A DNA stretch of 64,000 nt, taken from the NCBI GenBank assembly GCA_020465985.1, contig JAANYP010000739.1:124001-188000 (forward strand), written 5' to 3'. The position numbers were made by a program, and so were the translations under genes. This document shows, in pieces, positions 48,956 to 60,090 of the stretch (its first letter is position 1; every line of letters begins with the position of its first letter). The notes below the pieces were generated by a model. The model worked only from the letters and a program-made list of their open reading frames with translations. It had not been told where the DNA came from and searched no databases. Origin of the DNA: Centrapalus pauciflorus. Taxonomy: Eukaryota; Streptophyta; Magnoliopsida; Asterales; Asteraceae.

Positions 48956-51011
48956 ATGGCGGCAACAATGAGGATTTTCTCTTCATCATCACCATCGCCG
49001 TCGCTATCTCTGATCAGAAGGAATGATACTTCTAGGAAAAGCGATAACTTCGAGAGAACCAGACAACAATGGCGATTATCTCCTTTCTTATGTTGTACAC
49101 CAGTGAATCTCAGTCATCTATCGCATGAATTCTCTTCAACTGTTTCAATTACATCATCTAAACACCAAAATTGTCTTCAAATTGTCGCCTGCGTTCCTCC
49201 TTCACAGCCACAGAAGTCTACTACTACTTTCACTTCCTCCACGAAGCTTTACGTCAGTGGTAAACTCGCTTTCTATGGCTCTATTTATCTATTTTCCGTA
49301 TTCAAAAGTTTTTGAATTGCTTCCTCCAGTTTACTCCTCAGATTATGAATATTCGATTGAACAGTTTTTTTCGGGAATTGATGTAATGATAGTTGATTTA
49401 AAGGGAAAAGTGGATATAGATTTGAATATCGAGTAAGATTAGTTGTATACAGAAAGACTTGTTCTTATCTTTCTATTTGTCATCAGTGATCAATAATAAA
49501 CTGATTGATATAGATTTGAATGACAGGACTCTCTTTTCGAACGACAGAGGAGAGCTTGCGAAATGCTTTCCAGTCGTTTGGCCAGCTCGTTGAAGGTATA
49601 TATAATGGTGCCAATTATCTTCTTTGCAATCCGCTACCATTATTTTGTTATGAGATGCCTTTTCTATAGATGAGAATAATTATAATAATAATGTATGACG
49701 TTTCAGTAAATCTGGTGATGGATAAGATCGCTAATAGACCAAGAGGATTTGCTTTCCTTCGGTATGCAACAAAGGAGGAGTCTGAAAAGGCCATTGAGGG
49801 TATGCATGGGAAGGTTAGTTATAAGTTTAACATTTCAAAATATATATTTTGATTTTTTGTTTCCCAAAAGTTGCAGTATTTGAATTCCAATATTAGGTGT
49901 TAAGGGTTGTTCAAATTAGTGATTTCAGATATCCAAAATCTCAGATAGTGGCTTTTCACTATCCGAATGCGTAATTTTGGATATCAAGGTATCTGAACAT
50001 CTGAATTTCCAAAGTAAAAATAAAGACATCTAAAAGAAATACATTACAAATGAAATATATCCGAAGTTCCTTTTACTCAAAACGACTAAAAAACTGAAAT
50101 ACATATATTATAGTAATAAGTATATAAAATCTAGTTAAACTCAAAACTAAACTTCAAAGTTAAACCGAATAGTCAAAGGCAAAAAGATTAAAGGAAAAGA
50201 TATACATGTTTTTAGAGTTTTGGATATTTGACTATCCAAAATTTTGGAATTTTGATATCTGAATCCGAAAGGGATAATTTCAGTGAACACCCATATCTGT
50301 GTTTAGTATATTTTAGGTGTTGAGAATTATATCTTTTTTCAATTAAATGTGTGGTTTGTGGATCAATATACTACCACCTGAAAGATTAATCTCGAGTTCT
50401 CGACTTAATGAGTATTGAATCAGGAAATTTAGAATTATAGAGTAGAATTGCTCCTCATTTTTATAGTTAGTATTTGTTTTTTTTAGGGCAAATTACCAAG
50501 AAAGGTAATATAAAATTCAAAAATTGGCAATAAAGGTAATGTAAAATTTTTTAGGCCAAGAAAGATAACATAAAATTTAAATTTGACAAAAAAGGGTATT
50601 GATGACAAATTAAGAAGATAAATTTTTAAGTTTATGCTCCCTTTTTTGGTAAGAGAATAATATTTGATTATCTTTATTGGCCTAAAATTTAAATTTCATG
50701 TTCTTTCACGGCCAAAATAGAATTTTATATCACCTTTCTTGGCAAAAAGATTTTACAATACCTTTATTGTCAAATTTTGTATTTTATATTACCTTTCTTG
50801 GTCATTTTCCCTTTTTTTTATTATAACATATATACAATTCTCTTCCAGTTTTAAACCTTTGCAAGATTTTGTGCATTTCTGAACTTCCTTTTCGTTTCGT
50901 TTGTTTTTTCCATGGTAGTTTCTTGACGGCAGGGTTATATTCGTTGAATTCGCCAAACCCAGATCGCAACTCCATCAAGGCAACAAACAGGATTCAAAGC
51001 CGTATCGATGA
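48956..51011 (+). CDS. ORRM6: Organelle RRM protein, ORRM6-like, chloroplast
   Basis: Exons 48956-49259, 49527-49595, 49707-49813, 50919-51011 give 190 aa. The first about 95 residues are Ser/Arg-rich with few acids, as in a plastid transit peptide. One RRM follows: RNP2 KLYVSGLSF, split by intron 1 (phase 1); RNP1 RGFAFLRY; then EEESEKAI-type helix 2; FLDGRVIFVEFAK; and a short basic tail. Arabidopsis ORRM6 (one RRM, similar length) acts in chloroplast RNA editing; the orthology is from recalled family resemblance. The start is the ATG at 48956; the reading before it lacks another ATG. All donors and acceptors are GT/AG. Intron 3 (1.1 kb) hosts a MULE-type MITE. Three exon-1 pseudogene copies lie at 24-32 kb. 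Confidence 0.85.
50488..50811. mobile_element. MULE-type MITE in ORRM6 intron 3
   Basis: Ends GGGCAAATTACCAAGAAAGG and, inverse, GGGAAAATGACCAAGAAAGG, with inverted similarity continuing for about 70 bp. Flanked by TTTTTTTTA on both sides (50479-50487, 50812-50820), a 9-bp duplication. Related degenerate copies are at about 51190-51400 and 58600-58813. Confidence 0.8.
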
Positions 51012-51189
51012 GTATATACAGGCAGCACTCTGAGGTTCTTTTGTTCTTTAGTTAAGCCTTAAATTCATGTGTTACCAAGATTAACTTTGAAGGGGTCTTA
51101 ATTTAACAAAATTAAATTGTATTTCTTCTTTAAAGGGGTGAAAACTTTATAGCTTATAATTTCATACGAAAGTATCTTTATTATAAAAT

Positions 51190-51400
51190 AAGAACATTAC
51201 CAATATAGGTAACATAAAATACTAACTTTGACAATAAAAGTATCGTGAATCTTTTTGGCTGAGAAAGGATTATGAAATTCTATTTTTGCTAAGAAAGAAC
51301 GTAAAAGTCAATTTTTTAGGTCAATAAAGGTTAATAAAATGTTTTTTTGTCAAGAAAGATCATGAAATTCAAGTTTTTATTCTGCTGTATTAATAAATAA
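51190..51400. repeat. Degenerate relative of the 50488 MITE
   Basis: ATTACCAATATAGGTAACATA and several TTTTTGGC..AAGAAAGG-like words match the MITE in the ORRM6 intron, but the ends are not preserved. Confidence 0.45.
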
Positions 51401-51602
51401 TGCACGGATAATTCTCGAATCGTATCCAATCACTTTTCGTAATTAGTATTTCAACTTTACAAAAAACAGCCTAGGGTTGCTTGAAATGCAATTCGAGATA
51501 AAATGAGAGTGAAACATATATGAACTTGGTTGTGTTGGAATTGGTATGTTTTATATCTTCAAATGAAACCAATCATTTCTTTATATACAAATTTTACCAT
51601 AA

Positions 51603-51935
51603 CGGGTGCGCGTTTGGTACAGAGAAAAGAAATAATGAGAAATGGAAATGGAAATGGGAATGGGGGAGAAATGGATTTGGGTGGAAAATTGAAATTTTGT
51701 ATCTTGTTTGGTATCAACAGAGAAATAAAAAGGAGAAATGGTGGCTCAGGTGGAGTAGAGACACAAGACAGTCAATTCTCACCATTTCTCAACCAAATGG
51801 AGAGAATTGCATTTCTTCTTATTTAGCCTTCAAACAATTCCCGGAAAATTCAATTCTCCGCCAATATAAGAGCATTTCTCCCAAACAAGAGAAATCACAA
51901 TTTTCTCCCCTCAAATCTCTCTACCAAATAGCTCC
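51603..51935. mobile_element. MITE with GTTTGGTA ends
   Basis: Left CGGGTGCGCGTTTGGTACAG; right, inverse, GGAGCTATTTGGTAGAG. The interior has GAGAAATGG words in both orientations. TAA lies on the left and TTA on the right, suggesting PIF/Harbinger. The open frames through it (up to 139 codons) are not genes. Confidence 0.6.
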
Positions 51936-52140
51936 TTAAAGTTAAAAAGGGCCTATAAATCGGCATTAAAAGAGGTCATAACCATCGCTAAAAATGGTTT
52001 TAGCAATTAGTGAAAACAACTAAGTGATTAAAACCAAAGTTGACCAGCATCAGCAACAAAAGCTTAACAACATCAATAGCCGTAGCTTAACAGCGCCGTA
52101 GGACTTTTCTACATTAACCTACCTCAAAATATCGAATTTG

Positions 52141-52241
52141 TTCTTCGTATCAGTAGGACTTTGGTGACGTTATGCTGAAGCTTAACAATTGTTCTTCGTA
52201 TCAGTAGGACTTTGGTGACGTTATACTGAAGCTTAACAACA
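52141..52241 (+). repeat. 51-bp tandem duplication
   Basis: TTCTTCGTATCAGTAGGACT begins at 52141 and again at 52192, with one base change in the following TTATGCTGAAG/TTATACTGAAG. No function visible. Confidence 0.8.
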
Positions 52242-52616
52242 TTAGTAGGAATCTTTTACACAAAGTTGATCAGCATCAGCACCACTAATCAGCACGACAA
52301 AGTTACGGCATGTGTGTTTTCGTGTGTGTGTTCTGCGTGCGTCGAAATGTGGAATGCCTATGATTAAATGGAAAATTGAGCAGTAACAAATGTTAATATA
52401 TTTGTAGCAGTGACAATTTAAATTCAAAAAACAAACTAGTTTTTAAATATTATTGATCATCATCTTTCAATATTTTAATAGTTATAAACTTTGAAAACGA
52501 ACCTTTTTAAAGTTCATTTACTTTTTAGTTTATATCATATGGTCTGACGATATTTTCCTTTATTAAATAAAGTTATCCCTATTAAAACAAAAACATTATT
52601 GGATTTATAAATTTAA

Positions 52617-53944
52617 GGGTAAATTACAAATTTCGTCCATGTGGTTATAGAAAAATTATGGATTCGGTCCTTCTATAGAAGAAATTACAAATATAGTATT
52701 CATGGTTAACTTTTTGTTACGGTTATAGTCCTTTGACCGGTTATTTTTCTTAAATGACCATTTTGCCCTTGAAAATATTATAAAATTAAGTAATAAACTT
52801 TATTTTTATTAATTCCTAAAATATTTATTAATTCCTAAAGAAGAACAAACATCTTGCCTTGGATCTGTTTCAAAAGTTATCAAATCATTATCATATTTGT
52901 TTGTTGCATTGTTATCATCAGGGGGAAGGTTCCTGCTTCTTGAGATCTGAACCCCCAATTTGTGTGATGTTAAACTTAACAGAGAAACTAAAAACGGCCA
53001 CCACCGTCAACGTCGGAGGTGGCGGAAGCGGTGGGAGGAAGAGTAGGTCTCATCCTCATCAATCAAGAAGACGAGTCAGCTGCAGTAGCCAATTCCCAGG
53101 TCCGTCAATCGGTAAGGTTTCGTCGGCAGCGATGGCGTTGCCGGAGCTATTCGAATCATGCATGAATTCCGTGAAAGAATGTTCGAGGTCCTTCGCGTCA
53201 TTACTTCTGTCACTCATGAAAGCGGCACGTTGGGACATCACCGCCACCGTCAAATCCATCACCATCACCGCCACCTCCACCAGCACCAGCACCACTGTAA
53301 CAGACACTATTGTCGGACCACATCACGCGAAATACTCACTCGAATCATATGTAAACCGAAAATTCTTCCAAGGATTCGACCATGAAACATTCTACATGGA
53401 AGGAAACATATCGTCTCTGCTAAACCCTAATCAATTCCGATCAGAATGCTTCACGCAGTACTCCGACATGAAATCAATGGATCCAATGGAGCTCCTGGGG
53501 ATCCTTCCAACATGCCAATTTGGAAATTTCTGCTCGAAGAAGTACCTTTCAATTGTACATCCAAAGATGGAGGAATCGCTATTCGGAGATTTAGAACAGC
53601 GACGACAGGTTTTGGCCGGGAGCCATCCAAGGAGTAGGTTTTACGGGGAGTTTTTGGCGGTGGCGAAGGCGGTATGGCTGCTTCATTTGGTTGCATTCTC
53701 GTTGGATCCACTGCTGAGTCTTTAGGAATTAATAAATATTTTAGGAATTAATAAAAATAAAGTTTATTACCTAATTTTATAATATTTTCAAGGGCAAAAT
53801 GGTCATTTTAAAAAAAATAACCGGTCAAAGGACTATAACCGTAACAAAAAGTTAACCATGAATACTATATTTGTAATTTCTTCTATAGAAGGACCGAATC
53901 CATAATTTCCCTATAACCACATGGACGAAATTTGTAATTTACCC
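52617..53944. mobile_element. Pack-MULE carrying a DUF641 gene fragment
   Basis: Inverted ends of about 220 bp start GGGTAAATTACAAATTTCG on both sides. They are flanked by the perfect 9-bp duplication TAAATTTAA (52608-52616, 53945-53953). Long inverted ends with a 9-bp duplication identify a Mutator-like element. The interior is a host-derived coding segment rather than transposase, which defines a Pack-MULE. The two ends are nearly identical, so insertion is recent. Confidence 0.9.
52967..53725 (+). CDS. DUF641/GIL1-family protein captured by Pack-MULE
   Basis: Intact 252-aa frame from ATG 52967. After a Gly/Ser/Arg-rich N-terminus come the hallmarks of the plant DUF641 family (GRAVITROPIC IN THE LIGHT 1 / IRK-interacting-like): ECSRSFASLLLSLMKAA, KYSLESYVNRKFFQGFDHE, ECFTQYSDMKSMDPMELLG, CSKKYLSIVHPKMEESLFG, EQRRQVLAGSHPRSRFYGEF and AKAVWLLHLVAFSLDP. 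Known members of the family act in light-modulated gravitropism or bind receptor-like kinases. The N-terminal DUF641 coiled coil and the C-terminal tail are missing; the frame ends LLSL with TAG formed by the right inverted end of the transposon. A longer reading upstream lacks ATG. The absence of stops in the captured part suggests youth or selection; expression is unknown. Confidence 0.8.
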   Translation: MLNLTEKLKTATTVNVGGGGSGGRKSRSHPHQSRRRVSCSSQFPGPSIGKVSSAAMALPELFESCMNSVKECSRSFASLLLSLMKAARWDITATVKSITITATSTSTSTTVTDTIVGPHHAKYSLESYVNRKFFQGFDHETFYMEGNISSLLNPNQFRSECFTQYSDMKSMDPMELLGILPTCQFGNFCSKKYLSIVHPKMEESLFGDLEQRRQVLAGSHPRSRFYGEFLAVAKAVWLLHLVAFSLDPLLSL

Positions 53945-54339
53945 TAAATTTAATGCTAAAAAATAATTTGTAGTATGATAGGGTGTCCACTTCCAGAGTG
54001 AAATATATTTTTCCAGCCAATTGAAAGCTATATTTTCTCCATTTTATTTCATTAATTTATTTAATATTTATTATTATTATTAGAGTAAATTACATAAATG
54101 GTCCCTATGGTTTGCATAAAACTTTAGATACGGTCCCTGTAGTTTCAATTTTGCATAAACAGTCCTTTCACTGTTTAAATGCAAAAATGGTCACTCTGCC
54201 GTTAATTTTAACAAACAAATGGTTGAATCTTTTATAATGACCATTTTACCCTTTTCTTTGATAACATTTTGGTCCCTCAAATTTGTATTTCATTTTAGTT
54301 TTGGTACCTCAAGTAAATTTTTTATTTAACTTTTTTATT

Positions 54340-54390
54340 ATTATATTATTATTATTACTATTATTATTATTATTATAACTATTATTATTA

Positions 54391-54432
<42 letters not shown>

Positions 54433-55920
54433 TTAGCTTTTTACGTATTAATTTTTTTGTTTATTGAGTTTCCTATATTTTAATATATTTTATAATTTAA
54501 ATTACAAACTTAATTATTTCTTTTTATTATAAACAATTGTATCAAATTAGAATCCATTTCCCTTTTTAGCTTTTTTAATGAAAAATACAAACATTTTATA
54601 TTGTAGTTTCCAAACCAAAAAATTTTGAACCTTAAGCTTTTATTTGTTTTTTAAAACGAAAAGAAGTTACTATCCATGCATGTTTTAAGTTTTTTCACTT
54701 TAAAACGTAAAAAGCTACGAAGACCAATTCGTTTTTTATTTTATTTTTTTTGCACCAAAAAATTCAACCCATTCCAATTTTTTTTTGGAAAATGAAAATA
54801 AATACAAACAATTTTGTAATTAGTTTTTGTAAACGAAAAAACCACGATAATTCTAATTATCAGTTTTTACAAACAAAAATCAATTTATTTTTCTCTAGTT
54901 TTTCAACCAAACCATTACCTTTTATTTTCTTTCTCTGAACGAAAAACTACGAAGCATTACGCTTTAAAACTGTTTAAAAAAATGAAATAGTGTGTAGCCT
55001 TTTTGTTTGGAAAAACTAAAAAAATGGAATGGTTTTTAGTTTTTTACTATTGAAAAAAGTTTAAAACGTAATGATTAGAATAACATAAAAATCAAACAAA
55101 AAAATAGACCCATTTTGATTTTTTAGCTTTTTCCAAATGTACAAAATACAATTTTTCAAAACATGAAATAGTCTATTTTTTGTTCGGTTTTTATGTTATT
55201 CTAATCGTTACGTTTTTAACTTTTTCCAATCGTAAAAACTACAAACCATTTCATTTTTTTTTGTTTTTCCGAACAAAAAGGCTACACACTATTTCATTTT
55301 TTTAAAAATCTTTAAAACGTAATGGTTTGTAGCTTTTCGTTCGGACAAAAAAATAAAAGGTAATGGTTTGGTTCGAAAAACTAGAAAAAAAAAGATTTTT
55401 TTGTTTGGAAAAACTGAAAATCAGAATTATTTGTAGTTTTTTCGTTTGCAAAAACTAATAACAGGATTGTTTGTATTTACTTTTGGTTTCCAAAACATAA
55501 AATTGGAATATGTTGAATCTTTTGGTGCAGAAAAAATAAAAAAACAGATTGGTTTTCGTAGCTTTTTACGTTTAGGAAATGAAAATAAAAATAAACATGA
55601 ATGGTTAGTAATTTTTTTTCGTTTGTAAAACGAAATAAAAGCTTAAGATTCAAATTTTTTTGGTTTGGAAAACTACAACATAAAATACTTGTATTTTTTT
55701 ATTCAAAAAAACTATAAAACGAAATGCATTCTAATTTGATACTATTGTTTATAATAAAAAAATTAATAAGTTTGTAATTTAAATTAAATAATATATGAAA
55801 ATATAGAAAACTTAATAAACAAATAAATTAATATTTTAAAAGTTAAATCAATAAATAATAATAATAATTTTTATAATGATGATGATAATAATAATAATAA
55901 TAATTATTATTATTATTGTG
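54340..55920. repeat. Near-palindrome, arms ~750 bp
   Basis: Left arm about 54340-55109, right arm about 55172-55920, inverted, around a 60-bp loop. Example pair: GATTAGAATAACATAAAAATC at 55073 and its inverse ending at 55208; also AAACGTAATGGTTTGTAGC against inverse words on the left. Arms are diverged by substitutions and small gaps. AT-rich, with TTA microsatellite at both outer edges. Confidence 0.75.
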
Positions 55921-56116
55921 TTGGTGCTTCAGATGTTGATACTTTTGTTTTGGTATCTTCTTCGATCGGGATTGATGTAATTGCTGCTATTATTTCAAGG
56001 GACTTCATTAGATCGCTTTCCTCCTTGAGAAGAGCCTCTTTTTGCTTGTCGAGTGCTTGGATTTGTTCTTTTTTCTGCTTTAGTTGATGCTGAATTTGTT
56101 TGATGACTGCTTCCAT
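55913..56116 (-). CDS. Short coiled-coil protein
   Basis: 67-aa frame starting MEAVIKQIQHQLKQKKEQIQ with regular Leu/Ile spacing through LLKEESDLMKSLEIIAAI, a likely coiled coil, and a Thr/Ser-rich tail. Not recognised. The minus-strand leader and TATA (TGTATATAAATAGGG, at 61541-61555) are now separated from it by the 5.1-kb CACTA insertion. A related promoter-leader in inverted copy exists at 62005-62290, but with a different downstream frame. Possibly the remaining product of the host element. Confidence 0.45.
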   Translation of the reverse strand: MEAVIKQIQHQLKQKKEQIQALDKQKEALLKEESDLMKSLEIIAAITSIPIEEDTKTKVSTSEAPTQ

Positions 56117-56199
56117 TCTTGTAATTTGTTTGTCAACCTTGGTGGTCGTTGTATTTTTATATTTGATGGAGATTGTTGATCCTCGCACTACAAGAAAAT

Positions 56200-56720
56200 T
56201 TGGATATAGTGAGGACAAAAGTCCTCCCCATAAGTCAAAATGTCCTCACCAAATCTCTACAGTGAGGACATGTCCTCACTCTAGTTTCCCCACTAAAGCA
56301 CCGTCCCTATATATCTATGGTGAGGACAAAAGTGGGCTATAATGAGGACGGTAAACTAATACAAAATAAATGAAAAAGAAATTAATATTAGGTATAGTGA
56401 GGATATATCCTCACTATTGGGTATTACATTAATCAGTATATAATTAAATGTAGTGATGAAATGTCCTTACTATAAATGATTATATTTTAATTAATATAAT
56501 TAACTATGGTGGGGACATATCCTTACCTGAGGTAATTATATTCTGATTAATAAAATAAGCTACCGTGAGGACACGTCCTTACTTTAACTATTTATATTTT
56601 AATTAATAAAATCAGTTATGGTGAGGACATGTCTTAACTGTAAGTATTTATATTGCAATTAATATAATTATCTATTGTGAAAACATATTATTCATAGTGA
56701 GGACATGTCCTCACGCCAGC
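56200..56720. repeat. CACTA left subterminal repeats
   Basis: About ten spaced copies of GTGAGGACATGTCCT/ATGTCCTCACTA-type words in both orientations. In En/Spm such subterminal repeats are bound by the TNPA protein; that role here is inference. The right side (60470-61290) has a more eroded set. Confidence 0.8.
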
Positions 56721-56869
56721 CCAACATTTTTTTGCCAGCAAATTGCTGTTTTTGCTGTTTTCCACCCATTTTCTGGGTTATTAATACCTGTTTTATACAC
56801 TTTCTAAAATCCAAACACCAGGATCATTTAACATAACATTACCACCATAAAACAATATCATCTAATATA

Positions 56870-57007
56870 ACATTACCACGATAAGACAAGTATCAAAACA
56901 ATATCATTTACCCAACATCAAAACAATATCATTCAACCAACATCAAAACAATATCATTTACCCAAAATCGTTCCATACTAATAAAACGAGTATCAAAACA
57001 ATATCAT
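56870..57007 (-). repeat. Short tandem repeats 3' of the transposase gene
   Basis: Four copies of TCAAAACAATATCATTTACC/TTCAACC at about 29-bp or longer spacing directly after the transposase stop. Confidence 0.65.
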
Positions 57008-58465
57008 TTACCCAACATCTTCACCATGATCTTCATCATCTTCATCCGAAAACTCAATTTCGATATTATTGGCTTTCAAACCTTGTAGAAGGCCCTCCAA
57101 TTTAGCTTCCACTTTCGAATGTCTAATTGAAGATTCTGAAGCTTGTTTCGCCAACAATGCATCAACCTCGGCTTGGGTGTAAGAAGTTTCCCCAGCGGAC
57201 TTAGATCGTTCAAGTAAGACATTTGATGAAGAATTGGCACGACGAACAATTTGCCCTCGTCCCCGATTGTGCCCGCGACGTGTACCCAACACTTGTTCGA
57301 TGATTTTCTCTTCAGTCAATGGGTTGGGAACATCAGTTTGAGCACTTTTCAATGCTACCATCCTTTCCTATATAGTTACAAAACAAATAATCAATATCAG
57401 TATGTTTTATTTAGTTTCATACATTAAGTAAAAAAAATACTTACATATTGCTGATGAGAAACACTACCAGCAACAAATGTCCCATTTTTCGTATGATTTG
57501 TACGAAATGTTTCAATCAGGCTTGGATATACACCATCAATTTGACGCTGAAAACACATAAAATAAATTGAATATATATACTAAATAGGTTGAATAACACA
57601 TCAAAATTGGTCGCTTAATAAATAAGTAATAAATGGGTTTTAGTATATACATAACAGGTTGATATAGAAATAAAACGAATTACCCGTTCATATCGTGTCT
57701 CAACATACGCCTTGCTACCATGGTAACTCGGGTATGGTTGCATAGCTCGATTAACAGAATTCACATGTGCTCTATGAATATTGTCTTCCTTCATGTAATA
57801 ATCAACAAGTTCATTCCAACTTTGAAGAGTCATGTCGGGTGGTGGTTGTTGGCGGAGTGCTTCTACACAATCGTGGCCCCCTTTTTTCGTGAAATGACGT
57901 TCCTTGAATTTATTTTTGCTGCTCGAATAAAGCTTTGCACAAAGCGTTGAAACCCCGTTCACGACATTTGTAGCCATTGTCGGGCTACCATCTAGATGAG
58001 GTCTCATATCGAAATATGTCTGCACATTATAAGAAATAGTTAAGCAATGTAGTATATTTTTTACAGTTTCAATATATTAAAAAAATTCAACCTCAATTTG
58101 GGGCCAAATGGCAGTCTTGTACTCCAAAGGGACTTTCTCCCAAGATTCAAAAGTAAACGGAATGTGCTTCCTCAAAGTAACCCCGAGCAAGCTTTTAAAA
58201 TCTTTTGCTAAAGAACCAACCGGTCGATAGGTCTTTTGGTCTGATAAATCCATGTCCTATAAGCCTTGGTAAACCCGTTTGAATGTATGTGACGTTCAAG
58301 TGACTCAATTGTACCGAACTCAACGTTATTACATCTACGGCATGGGCAACGACATTTACCTTCAAAGTTCAAGTGGTCATTACATCTTAAGAGAAATGTC
58401 TGGAGACCATTCCAAAATTCAATGGAATTTTTGTGTAATAAAGTCCAACTCTTATCAATCGTCAT
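57008..58465 (-). pseudogene. CACTA transposase-related gene, frameshifted
   Basis: Minus-strand exons 58465-58092, 58019-57684, 57546-57445, 57367-57008, all joined at phase 0 with GT/AG borders. Exon 1 begins MTIDKSWTLLHKNSIEFWNG and carries the Cys-rich CPCRRCNN and HIHSNGF of the plant transposase-associated domain. Exons 2-4 match the Ptta/En/Spm family: FKERHFTKKGGHDCVEALR-type block, HRAHVN, IIEQVLGTRRGHNRGRG, ending in an acidic tail. Exon 1 is 374 bases, one short of a codon multiple: the frame shifts near 58228 (RPIDRL versus PVGSLAKDF), leaving a stop at about 58208. Product otherwise about 390 aa. Function would be binding subterminal repeats (inference). Confidence 0.8.
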
Positions 58466-58599
58466 AACTGTGTTCACAACGATTAATTATCAAAACATTG
58501 ACAACACCAAGAGCTAATAAATTATATATATATTTACCGAGTCAAATACTAAGTCGGTTAAAATCAACAAGAATGAAAACAAAAGGGGTTACTAATTGC

Positions 58600-58813
58600 A
58601 TCCCATTTTTTATGCCAAGAAAGAAAATCAAATATTATTTTCTTACCAAAAAGGAGAGCATAAAATTCGAAATTTACCTTCTTAATTTGTCATCAATATC
58701 CTTTTTTGTCAAATTTAAATTTTATATTATCTTTTTTGGCTTAAAAAATTTTACATTACATTTATTTGTAATTTTTGAATTTTATATTATCTTTTCTTGG
58801 TAATTTGCCCTTT
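58600..58813. mobile_element. MULE-type MITE copy inside the CACTA
   Basis: Right end CTTTTCTTGGTAATTTGCCC and interior TTTACATTACATTTATTTG match the ORRM6-intron MITE at 50488. The left end is eroded (GCCAAGAAAG). Confidence 0.55.
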
Positions 58814-59451
58814 ATTTTTTTATAATTATGACAATATATTTTAGACTTTACTGTTTCCTGTATCCTATGTATATTTTTCTTATGATTTTAGCAAAAAAGA
58901 ACAAGTCTACCAATATCAGTAACCGTCCGGCGTCCGCCTATTATATTGGATACTTGTTTTAAATTTGAGTCTACAACTTAATTCTTTCATTAGCTTCTTA
59001 TTCAAAGTTCTAACTTTTGTTTTTCTTTCTTTGTTATTTATTTATTTTTTAGTTATGTATTTTATATTTAGTTACCTATTATATATATTCGAAATAATCT
59101 CTTTAGCAATATTGCTGTTTTATTTGTTGTTTATATAACAAATTTTAATATTTATATAAAGTTTAAAAAAATTAGTTATTCAACTATTTCGTGTAGTACA
59201 TAGATAATAAACTAGTAGATAGAAAATCAATACCTAAATTAAATCTATAAAAACCTAAAATTGAAGATCATGAAAACACACAAAAGCCACCTCTTCCACT
59301 ACTGCAATATCTTTCTCAAACATTGCTATCACTATGAACATTATAAACATGAGGAAAACTCACATAAAACTCAAAATTATTAAAACTGTACAAAAAAAAT
59401 AATGATTTCTCATCTAAGAACGCAATTAAACATCTGTACCAAATTGTAAAT

Positions 59452-60090
59452 CTAAACCCTAAATCGATTTGATGATGCTATAAGAAAAAACGAAACTAAA
59501 TCTATAAATTTAAGTGAAGTCAGATCTGATACACCATGGATTTCCAGAAGAGATTTAATAAAGTTGATGAAAACATTGGTATGGATACTTGACGAAGGAG
59601 CCAGATCTAGAACTCGATACCTGATGGATTTCCCATCTTGCAGCGGAGGAGGAACAAAAGCATCAGTTGTAACCAACATTTGTCTGCATAATCTGTAACT
59701 TTCTAACTCGATTATGAGAACACGAAACACAAACAATCCCAAATCTCCCATATGTCGAAAAGAATTCCGCCGACAAAAAATAATAAAACTAAAATCCCTA
59801 CCCCGCCACATTTGCCTTTTCCTTCGCTCCGGTACAACAAAAAGCACGAGAGATAACCGCCCATGTGTTTTCACTAAACAAAAAAAGAATATCAATAAAT
59901 CTAACTCTAAAGATACATACATCTTTGTCTTCAAGTCCTGGAACCCTAGTCTGACGAGAATGAACTTGATGATGTTTGCAAAGAGCATTTTGTTGCCTTC
60001 ATGGAAGAGGACAAAAGGGGAACTCGATTGTGAATCGCCACCCTCATTCGATGGTTGTGAGCCTTTTACGGAGACTGGCGGCGGTTGAGG
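59452..60090 (-). other. CACTA 5' region with open frame
   Basis: A 178-codon minus-strand frame (from ATG 59988) with no recognisable domain. It starts just after GC-rich sequence typical of a transcription start region. More likely the leader/intron region of the CACTA gene than a protein gene. Confidence 0.35.

Noticed and set aside
51520..51939. 139-codon plus frame and overlapping 98-codon frame
   Set aside because: They run through a MITE with inverted ends (51603-51935); Trp/Lys-rich composition comes from GAGAAATGG repeats.
53059..53307. Minus-strand frame MSVTVVLVLVEVAV opposite the DUF641 gene
   Set aside because: Antisense shadow of a Thr/Ser-rich part of the real plus-strand frame.
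59452..59988. 178-codon minus frame in the CACTA
   Set aside because: No domain; likely leader/intron sequence. Recorded as 'other' only.
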